Part shown: in pieces, positions 1 to 11,146 of the stretch | Position numbering within the stretch: position 1 is the first letter of the stretch | Layout: each line of letters begins with the position of its first letter | From: Cymbidium sinense | Lineage: Eukaryota > Streptophyta > Magnoliopsida > Asparagales > Orchidaceae | Direction of reading: 5' to 3' | DNA: 64,000 nucleotides | Assembly (NCBI GenBank): GCA_021442155.1 | Contig: CM038221.1 | Location: forward strand, 41,239,648-41,303,647 | Notes under the pieces: generated by a model | Told to the model about the DNA's origin: nothing | Seen by the model: only the letters and a program-made list of their open reading frames with translations | The model's database searches: none | Made by a program: the position numbers and the translations under genes

Positions 1-1150
1 TTATATAAATCAAGTTTACTTTATTAGAAATCATGTAATGTTGTAGCTTTTGGGCTACAAAGATCAAATCTAGGCAATGCTTATCGATGGGTGGATAATT
101 CGCCTCAGCAGATATTAGGTGATGATTAAAGTAGTATAGTGCATTCTCTTTCTCTTCGTTATTGGCTTGGGCCAATAAAGTGCCAAGGAAGTCATCCAAT
201 GCAGTAGTGTAGAGTATCAAAGGCTTGCCCGGGATAGGGGCGACTAAGACTGGCAGTGTCATGTAGTATTACATGATGCTCTCGAAGGCATGCAGGCACT
301 TATCATCTTACTTAAACTTGGTGTCCTTCTTGATAAGTGCTAAAAATGGCAGTCATCTACCTGATAGGTTAAAAATAAAGAATCTTAAACACACCAACCA
401 CCCTTGAAATGATCTGAGTTGAGTTAGACTTTCAGGGGGTGGCATTTCTAATATTGCTTTAATCTTCTCCGAATCGATTTCGATTCTGCAGTGTCAGACA
501 ACAAACCCAAGAAACGTCCCTGAAGATACTTCGAATGCACTCTTCAGATGATTCATTTTGAGGTTATATTTTCTTAACTGTTCAAAAACTACTCTTAAGT
601 GAAAGAAGTGGTCTTCCTTTTCTTTACTTTTGACCATAAGATCATCGATGTAGCATTCAACTTGATGATGAATGAGTTCATTGAAGATTCCAGTCATAGA
701 TCACTGGTATGTGGCTCCAGCATTTTTAAGGCCGAATGCCATGACCTTGTAACAATAGATTCTGGTCGGGGTTCTAAAAGTAGTGCTATTTTTATCTTCA
801 GGTGCCATCTTTATTTAGTTATATCCAGATGAGCCATCCATGAAAGAGAAGACTACATGAGATGAGACAATGTTCACCATCAGCTGCAATATTGGTAGTA
901 GAAATTCATCTTTTGGACATGCCTTGTTAAGATCCCTAAAATCAATGCATATGAGTATTTGGCCATTCCTCTTCTTAACTGGGATGACACTACCCAGCCA
1001 TGTGGGGTATTTTTCCTCCCAGATGAAACCAGCATCAATCAATTTCTTGACTTTAGAAATAATCTATTGTTCAATGTCTAATCGCATGCATCTAGGAGCT
1101 TGCTTGATAGGGTTAGCATCAGGTTGCATCGCTAGCTTTTGAACCGCCAT
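1..1150 (-). pseudogene. Element A reverse transcriptase and RNase H (decayed)
   Basis: This is the polymerase part of the pol polyprotein, which would copy element RNA into DNA in cytoplasmic particles. From about 1150 down I read RT motifs in order: KYPTWLGSVIPVKK, ICIDFRDLNKACPKDEF and FMDGSSGYN (815-1042), then YIDD at 641-652, the two catalytic aspartates in a YxDD box (usually YVDD in this family). Next come GTFLGFVV and the primer-grip/thumb segment. One frame then runs to position 1 with four in-frame stops and shows the connection and RNase H segment (PIPGKPLILY, NALYYF, AEANYPPIDKHCLDLIF). At least one frameshift separates the FMDGSS part from the YIDD part. It is non-functional and runs off the window edge. 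Confidence 0.85.
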
Positions 1151-1159
1151 GTTAGGATC

Positions 1160-2225
1160 TAGTCCAAACATTTCTTCATATCTCTATGTGAAGCAATCCT
1201 TAAACTCAATGAGTAGCCTAATTAAGTCATTAGTTTTAGTTTCATTCAACAAGGAGCTGATGTATGTCAGGGTGGATTATCTTTAGTTCCTAGGTTTATT
1301 TCTTTGAGCTCATTAATAGTTGATTTAATTTCTTCTTTGAATTATAGAGGTGCATCTTCGAATTAGAAATCATTTGGACTATACTAAGTTTCTAAGCACA
1401 CCTCCTCATATGAGTTAATGTGATTTGAAAAGAACCTATTAGATTCTAAATGATTGGTGATGACTAGACAGTAGTTGTCATTGTCCATCGGACCCACTGT
1501 ACCAAAGCCTAGTCCTGGTCTTGATTAAGAGCTTTTGTATTTGTTGTCCCATAGCCTTTCAAAAAACTCTGACCTGTGTTTAGACCATGTATGTGGGATT
1601 AAACATTTCTTTGCTAAGTTTAGAACACACGATGAGTACCAATCAAAAGGTAATTCTATTAATTCTTTATATAAATCATCATCAAGTTCTATATCCACTT
1701 CCTGACTTGAGGTTGAGGCTCTTAGATAAAACCTTTGGGACTTCACATTTGGATATGCCTTAGGGGCATCCTTAACTACCAATCCCTCAACTTTTTGTGA
1801 GGAAAGTGGGGTTAGAGCTAAGGTTCCTATATGGTGCCAAATAATTTCACATAATATAGACTTGGATATCTTAATGCTTTGCTTAGGGACCCAGTATTCA
1901 TTATTGTCGGGTTCGAGTGTCACCTCCAATGGGATCTGCTGTCGAGAAGTGTTGTCGGTGTACTAACTACATAAGACTCATGCTCTGAACTAGATTCTAA
2001 GTTTATGTAGATAGCAGGTGTACTCCTGGAAGCTGAAACGAATCTCCTGCTGGGTGGTAAGTAAGGAGGTCTTCCATCCTTGGGACTACCTCTAGACTTG
2101 CCTCTTCATCTTCCTGGTGGAGGTTGGGTCATCCTCCCCACTTATTTGAATGGAGTAACGAACTGTGGGTATAATCTATTCTCAGGCTCTGCTTCCTCCC
2201 TAAGGTCTTCTTCTCATTCCCTTTT
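1160..2225 (-). pseudogene. Element A protease-RT linker region
   Basis: This is the pol segment between protease and RT. One open stretch of 134 codons (1525-1929) begins near VTLEPD and contains LPFDWYSSCVLNLAKKCLIP. The same segment can be traced in element B near 22170-22560, where it is broken by many stops. Apart from belonging to pol I recognise no domain. Ogre elements are known to carry an intron between protease and RT; the open reading here gives no clear sign of one in this family. Below 1525 the frame decays before the RT begins. Confidence 0.6.
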
Positions 2226-2290
2226 GTTTTTTTCTTTTTCTTTTCCTTTTTATTTCTTTTTATTTTCTTTTTATTTTTCTTTTTCTTTTT
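2219..2290 (-). repeat. Lysine-coding polypurine tract downstream of protease
   Basis: The plus strand is an almost pure T/C run; on the coding (minus) strand it is A/G-rich and would encode mostly Lys and Glu. Element B has an equivalent A-rich tract at the same place (21838-21905), so it is an inherited feature of the family. Confidence 0.6.
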
Positions 2291-3000
2291 GATTTTGACT
2301 AAGGGCATAAGAGAAGACATTTTGCTTCTTAGGGAGGTAGTAGGCTGCATCCTCATAAATTATGACCTCATGAACTACAATTGGCTTGAGATCTCCTTTG
2401 ACATAATACTCAACTCCACCTCTTAGGAACTTGATTCACTGATGAAAAAATGATGGAACCATGTTGTTCTCATGTATCCATGATTACCTAAGCAAAGCAT
2501 TGAAATATATATCCTAGTCTATTATGTGAAATTTGGCTTTTATCAATTAGTCATGTATCTTTAAGGGCAACACTATGGAACCTAAGACCCTCTCGCCTTG
2601 TTCATTGAATCCTTTCAATATCATCCTCTTCATTTGGAGTTTAGAGATTTCAATCCTCAAGTAGGCAAGGGTTATTCGACTTGTAATGTTGACTAATGCA
2701 CTTAGATCAACCAACACTCTTGAAAGTTTGAATTTTCCAATGTGCACTATAACGTAGAGGGAACGGTTGTGATCAATTATTCCTTGGTGTTGGATGTTTG
2801 AGCTGAGTCAGGCACCTGCAGAGAAGATTTCTTGATTCTAGAAATGATCTTTTAGAGGTATGAGATAAATAGATATTCCAACCTTCTTTTGTCTTAAGAG
2901 GACCAGATGTATCCCTAGAGATTACTTTAATGGAACTGGATGGTTGTTCTACTAAGTATTCCTTGAGGATAACTATAGCTCCTGACTTATAGCTACGCTC
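2226..3000 (-). pseudogene. Element A aspartic protease (retropepsin-like), active site lost
   Basis: This domain would cut the Gag-Pol polyprotein. The open part 2547-2747 reads IGKFKLSRVLVDLSALVNI, aligning with B's GRFKLSSLLVDPGASVNI. The catalytic D-x-G triad has become D-L-S (2697-2708), so this copy cannot be active. After it come RMILKGFNEQGERVLGSIVLPL and, in a shifted frame near 2300-2390, VHEVIIYEDAAYYLP, which B shares. A lysine-coding purine tract follows (2219-2290). Upstream, the reading jumps from the SNIQHQG region straight to HNRSLY. About 0.9 kb that is present in B (roughly 20455-21357) is missing, so A carries an internal deletion between gag and protease. Confidence 0.75.
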
Positions 3001-3009
3001 AAGCCATTC

Positions 3010-4030
3010 CTTAAATATGAATCAATCCTCTAAGACATAGCCTTGCACGTGGTGGTAGGGGAAGTAGTTAGGATCATCACTCTTGTCCACTTACTCTGGC
3101 TTTTAGGCTCGGGTAGCTTAAAATCAAGCTTCTTCAAAAGGTTCTTAAAGATCTTTCTGACTACCTCCCTCTTGAATGAATATGGTTTGTTGAGTTTATT
3201 AGCAAGAGTAGGTGGAAAGTAGCTACCTGATGGTGGGTACTGATGGCACTGCTGTGTAGGCTACTGAGGTTGCCATTATGGCTGCCAAAGTGGTGGGAGA
3301 GGAGGTGGTAATAAAGACTGTTGAGCTTGAGGACTCTCATACTGGTTGTTTCCCTTTATCCACTGACACAACTATCTCCGACTTATTCTAAAATACCTTC
3401 TAAGGCTTTGGCTTGGATGACTAGTCTTAGAAAAGTAACTGTTTGGCTTCCTTTTGTAGGTTAACCACCTTGCTGATTAATTTCTCAAATATCTTTATGG
3501 TAAATCTTTGAGCATGAAGGCAACTAGGCCATGGATATTCTTTTGTAGAATCTCAATGGCATGCTGCTCTTGCAACCATGGTTCCCATTTCATGCTTAGG
3601 TTGCACCATCTAAGAATATAATCAACAAGAGACTCATTTAGCTTTTGTTTCTCTACAATGAAGTCCCCTATAGTTACCATTTATTGAGCTCCTGCAAATC
3701 TTTTGATGAAGAGATGCTCTAACTCTACAAAGGACTTAACTAAATCTTTAGGAAATCTTGCATACAAATCAAATTCTACCCCTAATAGGCTACTAATAAA
3801 TAACCAAAAAAGAAGTGTATCACTGCCACCGACGTTGCAATAATTGGCTTGATAATGTGCTATATACTGCCATGGGTTCCTACTGCCATCAAAGACCTTA
3901 AAGGATGGTGGCACAAAACCCTTGGGGTATTGAACTACATGAAACTCCTTCGGGTAGGATCTATCCTTTAAAACAGATGAGGTCCCTTGGGCTTGCGCCA
4001 ATGCCTCATTCACTTACTGCTCCACCATTT
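3010..4030 (-). pseudogene. Element A Gag (capsid region and zinc knuckle), decayed
   Basis: Gag would form the particle that packages element RNA. The capsid part is one frame of about 173 codons (3495-4013) broken by a single stop near 3681. It shows YPKGFVPPSFKVFDGS, then FVELEHLFIKRFAGAQ, then LNESLVDYILRWCNLSMKWE and HAIEILQKNIHGLVAFMLKDLP, the usual plant Gypsy Gag core. Downstream is a Pro/Gln-rich linker, then YPPSGSYFPPTLANKLNKPYSFK. Last is a ruined zinc knuckle near 3010-3085, PYHHVQGYVLED, where the first Cys is Phe and the last Cys codon has become a stop. B carries the same blocks in the same order. Confidence 0.85.
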
Positions 4031-5908
4031 TCTTTATGTTTTTTTTAGGCATGGAGATGTTATCAGTGACCTTTCTATGCAAACTACCACTATCCTCATC
4101 CATAGAAGAAGCACTCTTAGGGAGATCTAGGGTGTGTACCAACTCAGGTCGGTCAGGCTCCATAAGACTAGGCTACGAGAAAGGTGATTAGTTTTGAAAT
4201 GCTTGGACCACTACCATCAACTCTTCTACCATTCTCTCCATCTTATCAATCTGATCATCATTTTGCATGATTTATTGGAGGAGGCATTGAGTTGAGTCAG
4301 ATGTCTCACCTTTCTCAACTACAATGCCTTCCTGGCTGAGCTACTTCTTATGCAATGACCCTCGGATATCAACCATATGGACTTCGGCTAGGCCATCTAC
4401 CTCAGCATCAAAGTCAATCATATCCTTTTCTTGATTAGACCAATCATTCCCTACTATCTACCTCACCGTGGCATGATAGTCCTCTAGAATATCATCCAAG
4501 AATCTATCATCCACTCTACCCTGCTCTATTAGAACATACATTGGCTGGTGACTGATCATTGGACTGGGGCATCCATAACTGATACACTGAATGCTCTGAA
4601 TAGGCAGAGTGCTAGCTAATACTAACTCAATGATTCTAGGGGCTACCTCGGTAACCCTTTCCTTCCTCTCCTCAAACTGTGGTAGTGGAGCGACCACGAC
4701 ACTTTTAGGATGCCACTTCATTCCTTTTCACTGTTGGGATGGAATGTCGAGCGGGGGAGCTCGGCCTCACCTCAATGGGTGGAGTGGATGAAGTGTGGAC
4801 TTTGTGCCGTAGCTGGATCACCAAGGGGAATGCCCTCTCTCCATATGTGGACTTATGGAACTTTGTAGGGGTTTTAGATGGTGGAACATGGACATGTGAT
4901 GGTGGTCGACGAGTGGAATGATGTAATGGTGGGGAAATCGGCTGCCTCTCCACCGAGATGTCCTCCTACGGATTATAGAACTAGTAAGACTTATGCGATC
5001 AGATTAATCAGATCTATCAGCTCGTCGATCAGAGTGGTCAATCAAAGCGGAGGCTGTCAACTACCCGACCAACCTCCTCCTCTCCATCTTGCCCGCTTGG
5101 GCTGCTATCTTGGTCTCAGTGGCCCTTTCTTTATGAATTTGATCCCTAACACATCTAGGGATCAACCTCCTCAGATCATGCAGTGTGCCAGACTTCAAGC
5201 GTCCGTTGACTCTCCCAACTCTCCTAAATATGGACCATATACCAGCATAGAGCCTCCTCCTCTCCCTAGTCTGTGTTTCATACTCTGTAGATGGTGGGGG
5301 TAGTGTGGCTATCTTTATGTAGTCCTCCTCTCCCTCTAAAGCTGAGAGGGGGTAAAACCTACTGCCACCAAGAAGGGGAGAGGTCTCATGAGGGGAACCC
5401 TCCTCAGCCATATGGGAGGCTTCTTCTACCTCATTGGCCATGCGCTCGTAATGTCTTTTTCTTTTTTTTGATTCTTATTACGAATTTGGGTTTTGGTCAA
5501 TGGAGCTAGATGAGAACTAACACCAACCTCAAAAGTTGGAGAGATTGTCTTAGAAGCTAAGATAGCCATCCCCTTCAGGGCAGGGGCAACATCAAAGGTG
5601 GTACTAGCCCGTGCTAAGATTGTGGCAGGCGCAACTGAAGAAACTGGCACTACTAGCAGGGGAACCTCAATAGCCTTCCTATTTAGTGAGGGGAACTCAA
5701 AATTTGAATGTAGATCAAACTATAGAAGTGCTTTCTTGTCTGCCACCTCCTCTCTATTAATGGTGGTGAGAGCAGGTCTCTCACATGTGACCTTGAAGTG
5801 CTCAAAGCCAAGGCCAAACTTGATGATGGGGGCATTGGTGAGTATGGCCTGTTCCAAGGCCAAATTCACACCAGAAGAGAAAGAAAATATCAAATTATCA
5901 GAATACAT
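4031..5908 (-). pseudogene. Element A N-terminal ORF / Gag leader protein, unknown function
   Basis: A long region precedes the Gag core and starts at an ATG read at 5908-5906. I recognise no known domain. Open pieces are 5720-5908 (begins MYSDNLIFSFSSGVNLALEQ), 5426-5650 (GMAILASKTISPTFEVG), 5061-5441 (AEEGSP, LGGSRFYPL, LRRLIPRCVRDQIHKE) and 4458-4721. Every piece has a counterpart in the same order in element B (17317-18960), so these were real coding blocks. Ogre-type elements carry an extra ORF1 of unknown role before gag, and this would match it. Frameshifts separate the pieces. The ATG is chosen because B has an ATG at the matching place and the hydrophobic SFSSGVNLAL stretch aligns with B's SFPSSVDLAL. 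Confidence 0.65.
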
Positions 5909-6036
5909 GGCATGAATCTAGCTGAGGTAAGAAAGAAGAGACGAGGCTAGAATCTGTATTGCATTGTTAGAAAATAGAACTGAATTAGACTTTTGCTTTG
6001 CTTTGATGTTGATTTGACTTGATTTTTTTTGAATTA

Positions 6037-6078
6037 GAACCCACATTTAATAAATTTTTATTATGTTAAATGGGGTTC
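6037..6078 (-). repeat. Leader hairpin in element A
   Basis: GAACCCACATTTAA and TTAAATGGGGTTC form an inverted repeat with one bulged base around a 15-base AT loop. It has the same form as the leader hairpins of element B. Confidence 0.5.
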
Positions 6079-6213
6079 ATGAATTTGTTGGAGAGATTTT
6101 GGAATTTTTGAAGAAGATTCTTTTGCCTTGCTTTTGAACTTTCTTTGGACTCTTCAAGAAATGTTAGAGAGAAAATTTCTGCCTTTTGCTTTGGAATTTT
6201 AAAAAAGTTGGAG

Positions 6214-6248
6214 GAACCTTGTTTTACCAAGTTAGTGGTAAGAGGTTC
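6214..6248 (-). repeat. Second leader hairpin in element A
   Basis: GAACC...TTACC pairs with GGTAA...GGTTC across a short loop. It is less perfect than the B hairpins, but the flanking GAACC/GGTTC pairs match the extended arms of B's hairpins at 17041-17080 and 17138-17180. Confidence 0.35.
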
Positions 6249-6516
6249 TTAACTTTTGTTATTTAATTTATTCTTGTGGATGATTTCTTTAATTAGTTTT
6301 TATTTTCTTTTCACCTATTGGGAGTCCCAATAGGGGTTTTAAGACCTACTTAGAGTGAGGTCCTAAAACTTAAAAGGTGTTGGCTACAATTGCTTAAGGA
6401 TGAAATAAACAAACTGCTAATAGAAAGAATGATAGTCTTGGACTCATATAAAATACAAGTCCACTATAGATACTTGGAGACAGTAATTGACTACTAAAGA
6501 TGGATAGAGGAACACC

Positions 6517-6534
6517 TCCCTAGTGGAGTCGCCA
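6517..6534 (-). other. Primer-binding site of element A (tRNA-Arg)
   Basis: The plus strand reads TCCCTAGTGGAGTCGCCA. It differs by one base from TCCCCAGTGGAGTCGCCA, which I recall as the 3' end of plant tRNA-Arg(ACG) including CCA. On the element's own strand this is TGGCGACTCCACT..., the classic Ogre-type primer site. It lies 13 bases inside the LTR edge. Confidence 0.85.
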
Positions 6535-6547
6535 TAAAAATCTATAG

Positions 6548-7419
6548 TGTTGTAATTTTGAGCCATATGGAAATCATGCAGATCTTAAGGGACACTTTTT
6601 GAAGTGATCGGGTACGATAATGAGGTATGATGTACCACCTCAAAAGATGGAAACATCACCCTACAATGGACATAATCTCCTAATAAGGACTCCTAAGGTA
6701 GATGGGTTTACGTATATACCAAAGATCTTTTCCCTTTACATGGAAAAGTAAAGCAGGGTTTATTTTAAACCAGGTTCTTTAGTTCCCAATGGAAGCAAGC
6801 TTCCATAGTTAATTACATCATAAGAAATGAAACTTTCCTAAGAAAACTCTTGATTAAAGTAGTCAATCAACATCTCCAAAGATTTCAAGGTTAGACTATC
6901 AAAGGATTAATTATTTTTGCAAAATCGAATGAGAAAGTTTAAGTGGAAGACTTATTTACATAATCCAAAGAGAGATAAGTAGGGAGCACTCATGATACTA
7001 GGAAGCCTAGTAAGTGCTCCAATCTACCTTATAGTAAGGCTTTATATGTTTGAAAGAGAGAAATTATTTTAATTTGAGTTGAAATTTTATTAGAATGCTG
7101 GGACTTATAATCCATCAACATAAGATTGTGAAAAAGTCTAAGAGGTGAGGACTTATACTCATAGCCTGGGGAAAATAAGCTGCATCTGATCTAAAATCTA
7201 GGATGCTTTAGTACAAACTAAAGGCATAATATACATCTAATTGGAAAATGGGACATAGTGGTTTACCTCCATAAGAGAGGATAAGCCTAATCCCAACTCT
7301 TTTGGACTTACAATCACCTAGAGTGGCTACCAGCTAACACCTCCTATGCTTTAAATCCATGTAGGTAAGTCTTATGTAAGTGCAAGACAACTTGGCTGTT
7401 ATTTAATTAGGAAAGAAGA
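6548..7419 (-). mobile_element. Element A 5' LTR, 3'-end fragment
   Basis: This is the reverse complement of the last ~870 bases of the family LTR. It matches the end of B's 5' LTR, for example TAAGATCTGCATG about 40 bases from the LTR end, here inverted at 6580-6592. The LTR terminus is CA on the minus strand (TG at 6548-6549). It is cut at 7419 by the insertion of element B and resumes at 44937. Confidence 0.85.
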
Positions 7420-8549
7420 TGTTGACTTCACTTTTGGAGTGAGTTCTTAACCTCCTCTTCTTAGACCTAGGAACCTTTTAGACACTAAAACTTCCTTAGT
7501 CATTAGACAATTATAGTGATTAGGTGAACACATAACCTAAATCTAAAGACTTTGAATGGTTAACCATAGGATTAGGCCATGTCTTAGGGACTTAGGAAAA
7601 TCACCTACCCTATAACCTAAACCCAATCCATGTACACCTTCTTAAATTCAATTCAAATCCAAATTTTCAACCAAATCTCAAAATCAATTTCAAATCCAAA
7701 TCCAAATCCAAATTCCAAATTAAGTGATTGAAGCTCTTGATCAAACCCTTCCTAAGCCCTATGATCTTATCCTATGGACTTAGCCTTAGGCAAATTCAAA
7801 TCAATCCAAATTCAATTAATTTTCTCTAAGTCCAATTCAACCCCTCAATCATGTACCAAATCCAAATTTAAACCCCAAACCAAATGATTGCAACCCATAA
7901 TCAAATCCAAAATCAAAATCCTTCTTAAAGCCTTATGATTGAATTCCATGAGCTTAACCAAATCTTAACCCAAATTAATCCAAAATCAATTGATTTTCTT
8001 ATAAATCAATTATTCCTTCATTTATATTCATAAATATAGATAAAACCCCATCCCATTGATCAAAACTAAATCAAATAAATCAATTTCCTACTTAAGCATT
8101 TTTGAACTACCTTTAAGAGCTTAATCAAATTTGCTTCCAAATCACACCAAACTCAAGTGATTGTCTCATAAATCATTTGTATCTTCATTTATATTCACAA
8201 ATATAAATGAAATATAAAATCACATGACCAAAACAAAGTCAAAACCCAATTCCTTAAACTTAGCCAAAATTCCATCTAAATAAAACCAAATTCAATTGAT
8301 TTTCTCACAAATCAATCATACTTTCAATCACCATCCCAAACATAATGAAATCTACAATCATCAAGCCAAATCAAAATCAACCCAAGTCAAACCTAACTTA
8401 ACCCATTTGATTTTAACTTTTCAAATGAATCAAAACTCACTTGAATCCAAACTAATTATAATTGGATTTATATATCAATCTCAAATTCATATATAAACTC
8501 AACTAGATCAAACTCAACCCAAAATTAAGCCAACTAAATCCAATTGTTT

Positions 8550-9420
8550 CACTTGACCCAAAGTGGCCAATTTGACATACATGAACCAAAATCCAATTCA
8601 ATTCAAATCAAAGTAAATTAAGCTAATCCAAACTCCATGACATGATTGTTGATCATCTTAGATTGATCAATTATCACAAATTGGGTCAAACTAAGTCAAC
8701 ATAGCCATTTGACCAAGTCAATCCTTAGCTCATATGAAACCCAAACTAGCCAAAACTCATCCTACATCAAATCAATTGAAATTATTAATTCATATCAACT
8801 CATAATAAATGATTGAACATGACTTGGCCATCAATTAAGCCAAACCAAACCCAATTGGTCATTTGACCCAAGTTAACCCAAATTAACCTAAAAGGCCAAA
8901 ATTAGTCAAATCATGGTCCAACCCAAATTGACTGCAACCAATGGCTCAAGTTCATTACAAATTGATTATTGAACTTGACCAAACCCATATTTGAGCCCAA
9001 TTTAACCAATTGGTCAACCTAACCCAACTTAGCCTAAATTGACCTAAAGGATCAAATTGGCAAAAATCCAAATTAAATCTAATCTGATTCAAACCAAAGC
9101 ATACAATTATTTTCAATTAACCAACTAAACTCGAATTAACACACAACCCAAGCCAATTTGGCCAATTTAGTCTTATTGGTCAACTTGACCCATTTGACCT
9201 ATATAAATCCAAATGAGCCAAAATCAAACCTGAGCCAAATTGATTGAAATCAATTGAACCAATGCACTCCAAATGGTCATGTCAACTTGACCCAACCCTT
9301 AGTTTGACCCAATTTAACCAGTTGGTCAACCTAACCCTATTTGACCCAATTTGACCTAAATGGGTCAAATTAAGTCAAATTGAACCTAATGAACTCTAAA
9401 TGACATGAAATTTAGTCCAA
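8550..9420 (+). repeat. TTGACC-rich tract in B 5' LTR
   Basis: The tract is a loose, non-periodic repetition of short phrases built on TTGACC, GGTCAA and CAAATTG. I count eleven forward TTGACC cores (for example 8553, 8709, 8863, 8975, 9039, 9185, 9195, 9287, 9303, 9341, 9350). Comparable tracts lie at 30390-31000, 37590-38440, 49600-50640 (inverted), 53780-53980 and 63000-64000 (inverted). TTGAC[C/T] is the core of the plant W-box bound by WRKY factors; a regulatory role here is inference. Confidence 0.5.
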
Positions 9421-9633
9421 CTCACTTTCGACTCATTTCAAATATTCCAAAACCAAATTCAATTCCAAATGACCACTCTATTCTTGGGCTAAAGGTATCA
9501 CATAAGACAAAACACCCATGTAAATGGTCATTTCTCTTCCTTGGCCACTTGGACTCATTCATTGGTCCACCCAGGTTCAAGGACACTGTCCAACCTAACC
9601 CAAGAGGTGGTTGGGTCAATCATGACTCATGGG

Positions 9634-9649
9634 GAGGTGAATTCACCTC
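9634..9649 (+). promoter_or_regulatory. 16-bp perfect palindrome in LTR (copy B 5')
   Basis: GAGGTGAATTCACCTC is its own reverse complement. It sits ~700 bases upstream of the CG island. The same place in the other LTR copies holds a palindrome of different sequence. Confidence 0.5.
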
Positions 9650-10319
9650 ACCTTCTCAATTGGAACACTTGGCAAGCATGGACTCCCACTCCCCTTGCCT
9701 TGGCTTCATTTTCACCCCTTCCTCCACTCAAGTTAAGCCACCTAGGATGATTCCCTACCATTCCCAATCATCCCAAGCCATAGGACATCCACTAGGGGCC
9801 AAAAATTAAAATGAAGGGGGATTTTCGGCCAAGGCCAAGCATAAGGGAAGAGAAGCCCCATTAGGATTAATTCTGCCCTCATTTTAGTCCATTTGAGCTC
9901 CCAAATCAACCAGCAACCATTCCCACTTCATTTTAGAGTAAAAACTATCAAAATCAATCAGATTCTGATGAGGAAGTAGCGACCATTGGTGGATACATCA
10001 TTCCAAAGGGAGGCAAAGGTCTAGATCCATTTCAGAGCTTCTTCTTGCATTCAAGAGTGTGCTTGAATTATCACTGTTGCTGAAAATCATCCCCGATGAG
10101 ATAATTTTCAAGAACCGTAGCCGACCTTAGGAGTTTTTATTTGTGACGATTCTTGCACAATTTTAGAAATTTTCTTAGAAAACCTTAATTTTTTCATTGT
10201 ATTTAGTCCCAATACTAAAATAGAGGTTCTCCGGTGAGAATTGATGTGAGATCAAGCCCGTTTGGATGGCATTTCATTCAATTTTCATGAAAATCCCATT
10301 TTTTCATCAATTTTCACTG

Positions 10320-10625
10320 TTCATCTGTCGTCGCTATCGTCCACTCGCAGGGAAAAACTCAGTCACCGTCTGATCCTGTGTTCAAGGAAATGAACATTTG
10401 CAATTTCATGTTAGATCCACATGATTTTAGTCCCTCGATCGTGCGATCTGATCTTGACGGTCTGATCCGTGATCGAATGGTCTGATCCAATCTGCGCAGT
10501 TCCGGCCCTTTTCCGCTCATTTACGTAGAATCACACCATCTAATAGCACGACGTCACATGCCATGTGGAATCGCGATCGGCGATGGCACCTCATTACATG
10601 GTAATGCGGTCGGTTAAGTAGGAAT
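10320..10625 (+). promoter_or_regulatory. CG-containing promoter-like island, B 5' LTR
   Basis: This ~300-base block is richer in G+C and CpG than the AT-rich LTR around it. It contains repeated GATC and ACGGTC words and ends in GGTTAAGTAGGAATTCTC, after which the sequence turns abruptly AT-rich. Matching islands ending in similar words lie at 39620-39915 and 54790-54965, and less similar ones at 31960-32340, 48420-48720 (inverted) and 61840-62130 (inverted). The promoter role is inferred from its position and conservation. Confidence 0.4.
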
Positions 10626-11061
10626 TCTCGATTTTTTATTTTAAAAATTAATTAAATCACTTAGAACTTTAAAAATCCATAGAAAATAAAATACTTAACT
10701 AAAAATTGCAAATAAGAGTTCATTAGATTCATCTTTCTAAGAGGAATCCAACAAACCCACAATCCTAAAATTTCACTGAATATTTTGAGCTTAATTTAAA
10801 TTTTAGTGACAATCAAATTTCATTAATTAAACTAAAAATACAAATTGGATTGTGTTGAATTTTTAGAGATTGAAATTGAAGTTAAAATCCACATACCATA
10901 AAATTTTCATGTCAAAAGGATTTTTGGATTGGGAGATATTGCATTCTGAAGCTAAAATAGTTTAATTTAGTTAAAATAAATTAGTAGACTTTATAAAAAT
11001 AATGAAAAATCATTTAAATCATTTAAAACTTTGGAAAATTATAACAAATCATAGAAAGATC

Positions 11062-11065
<4 letters not shown>

Positions 11066-11145
<80 letters not shown>
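11066..11145. repeat. (TA)n microsatellite
   Basis: About 80 bases of TA dinucleotides with one interruption. B's 3' LTR has only ordinary AT-rich sequence at the matching place (near 40375), so the run arose after insertion. Confidence 0.95.

Positions 11146-11146
<1 letters not shown>

Larger units (their letters stand above)
5909..6516 (-). other. Element A 5' leader
   Basis: This is untranslated sequence between the primer-binding site and the first ATG. The first ~220 bases after the primer site (6300-6516) closely match B's leader (15709-15915). The rest is AT-rich and holds two hairpins like those in B's leader array (6037-6078 and 6214-6248). A pyrimidine-rich run ending in CAG lies just before the ATG (5922-5941, minus strand). 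Confidence 0.6.

Noticed and set aside
2080..2292. Plus-strand reading ending in a Phe/Ser-rich tail
   Set aside because: It is antisense to the Lys-coding purine tract after A's protease and has no independent support.
7415..7419. Target-site duplication of element B (GAAGA against CTGGA at 44937-44941)
   Set aside because: Only two of five bases agree. The insertion is supported instead by the rejoining of A's LTR across it.
9405..9809. 134-codon open reading in B's 5' LTR (and similar at 38744-39272 and 31136-31474) as a possible LTR-encoded gene
   Set aside because: The matching regions of the other LTRs are frame-broken or differ by indels, and the longer reading in the 3' LTR comes from the 308-bp tandem duplication. 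It has low complexity and no recognisable domain.
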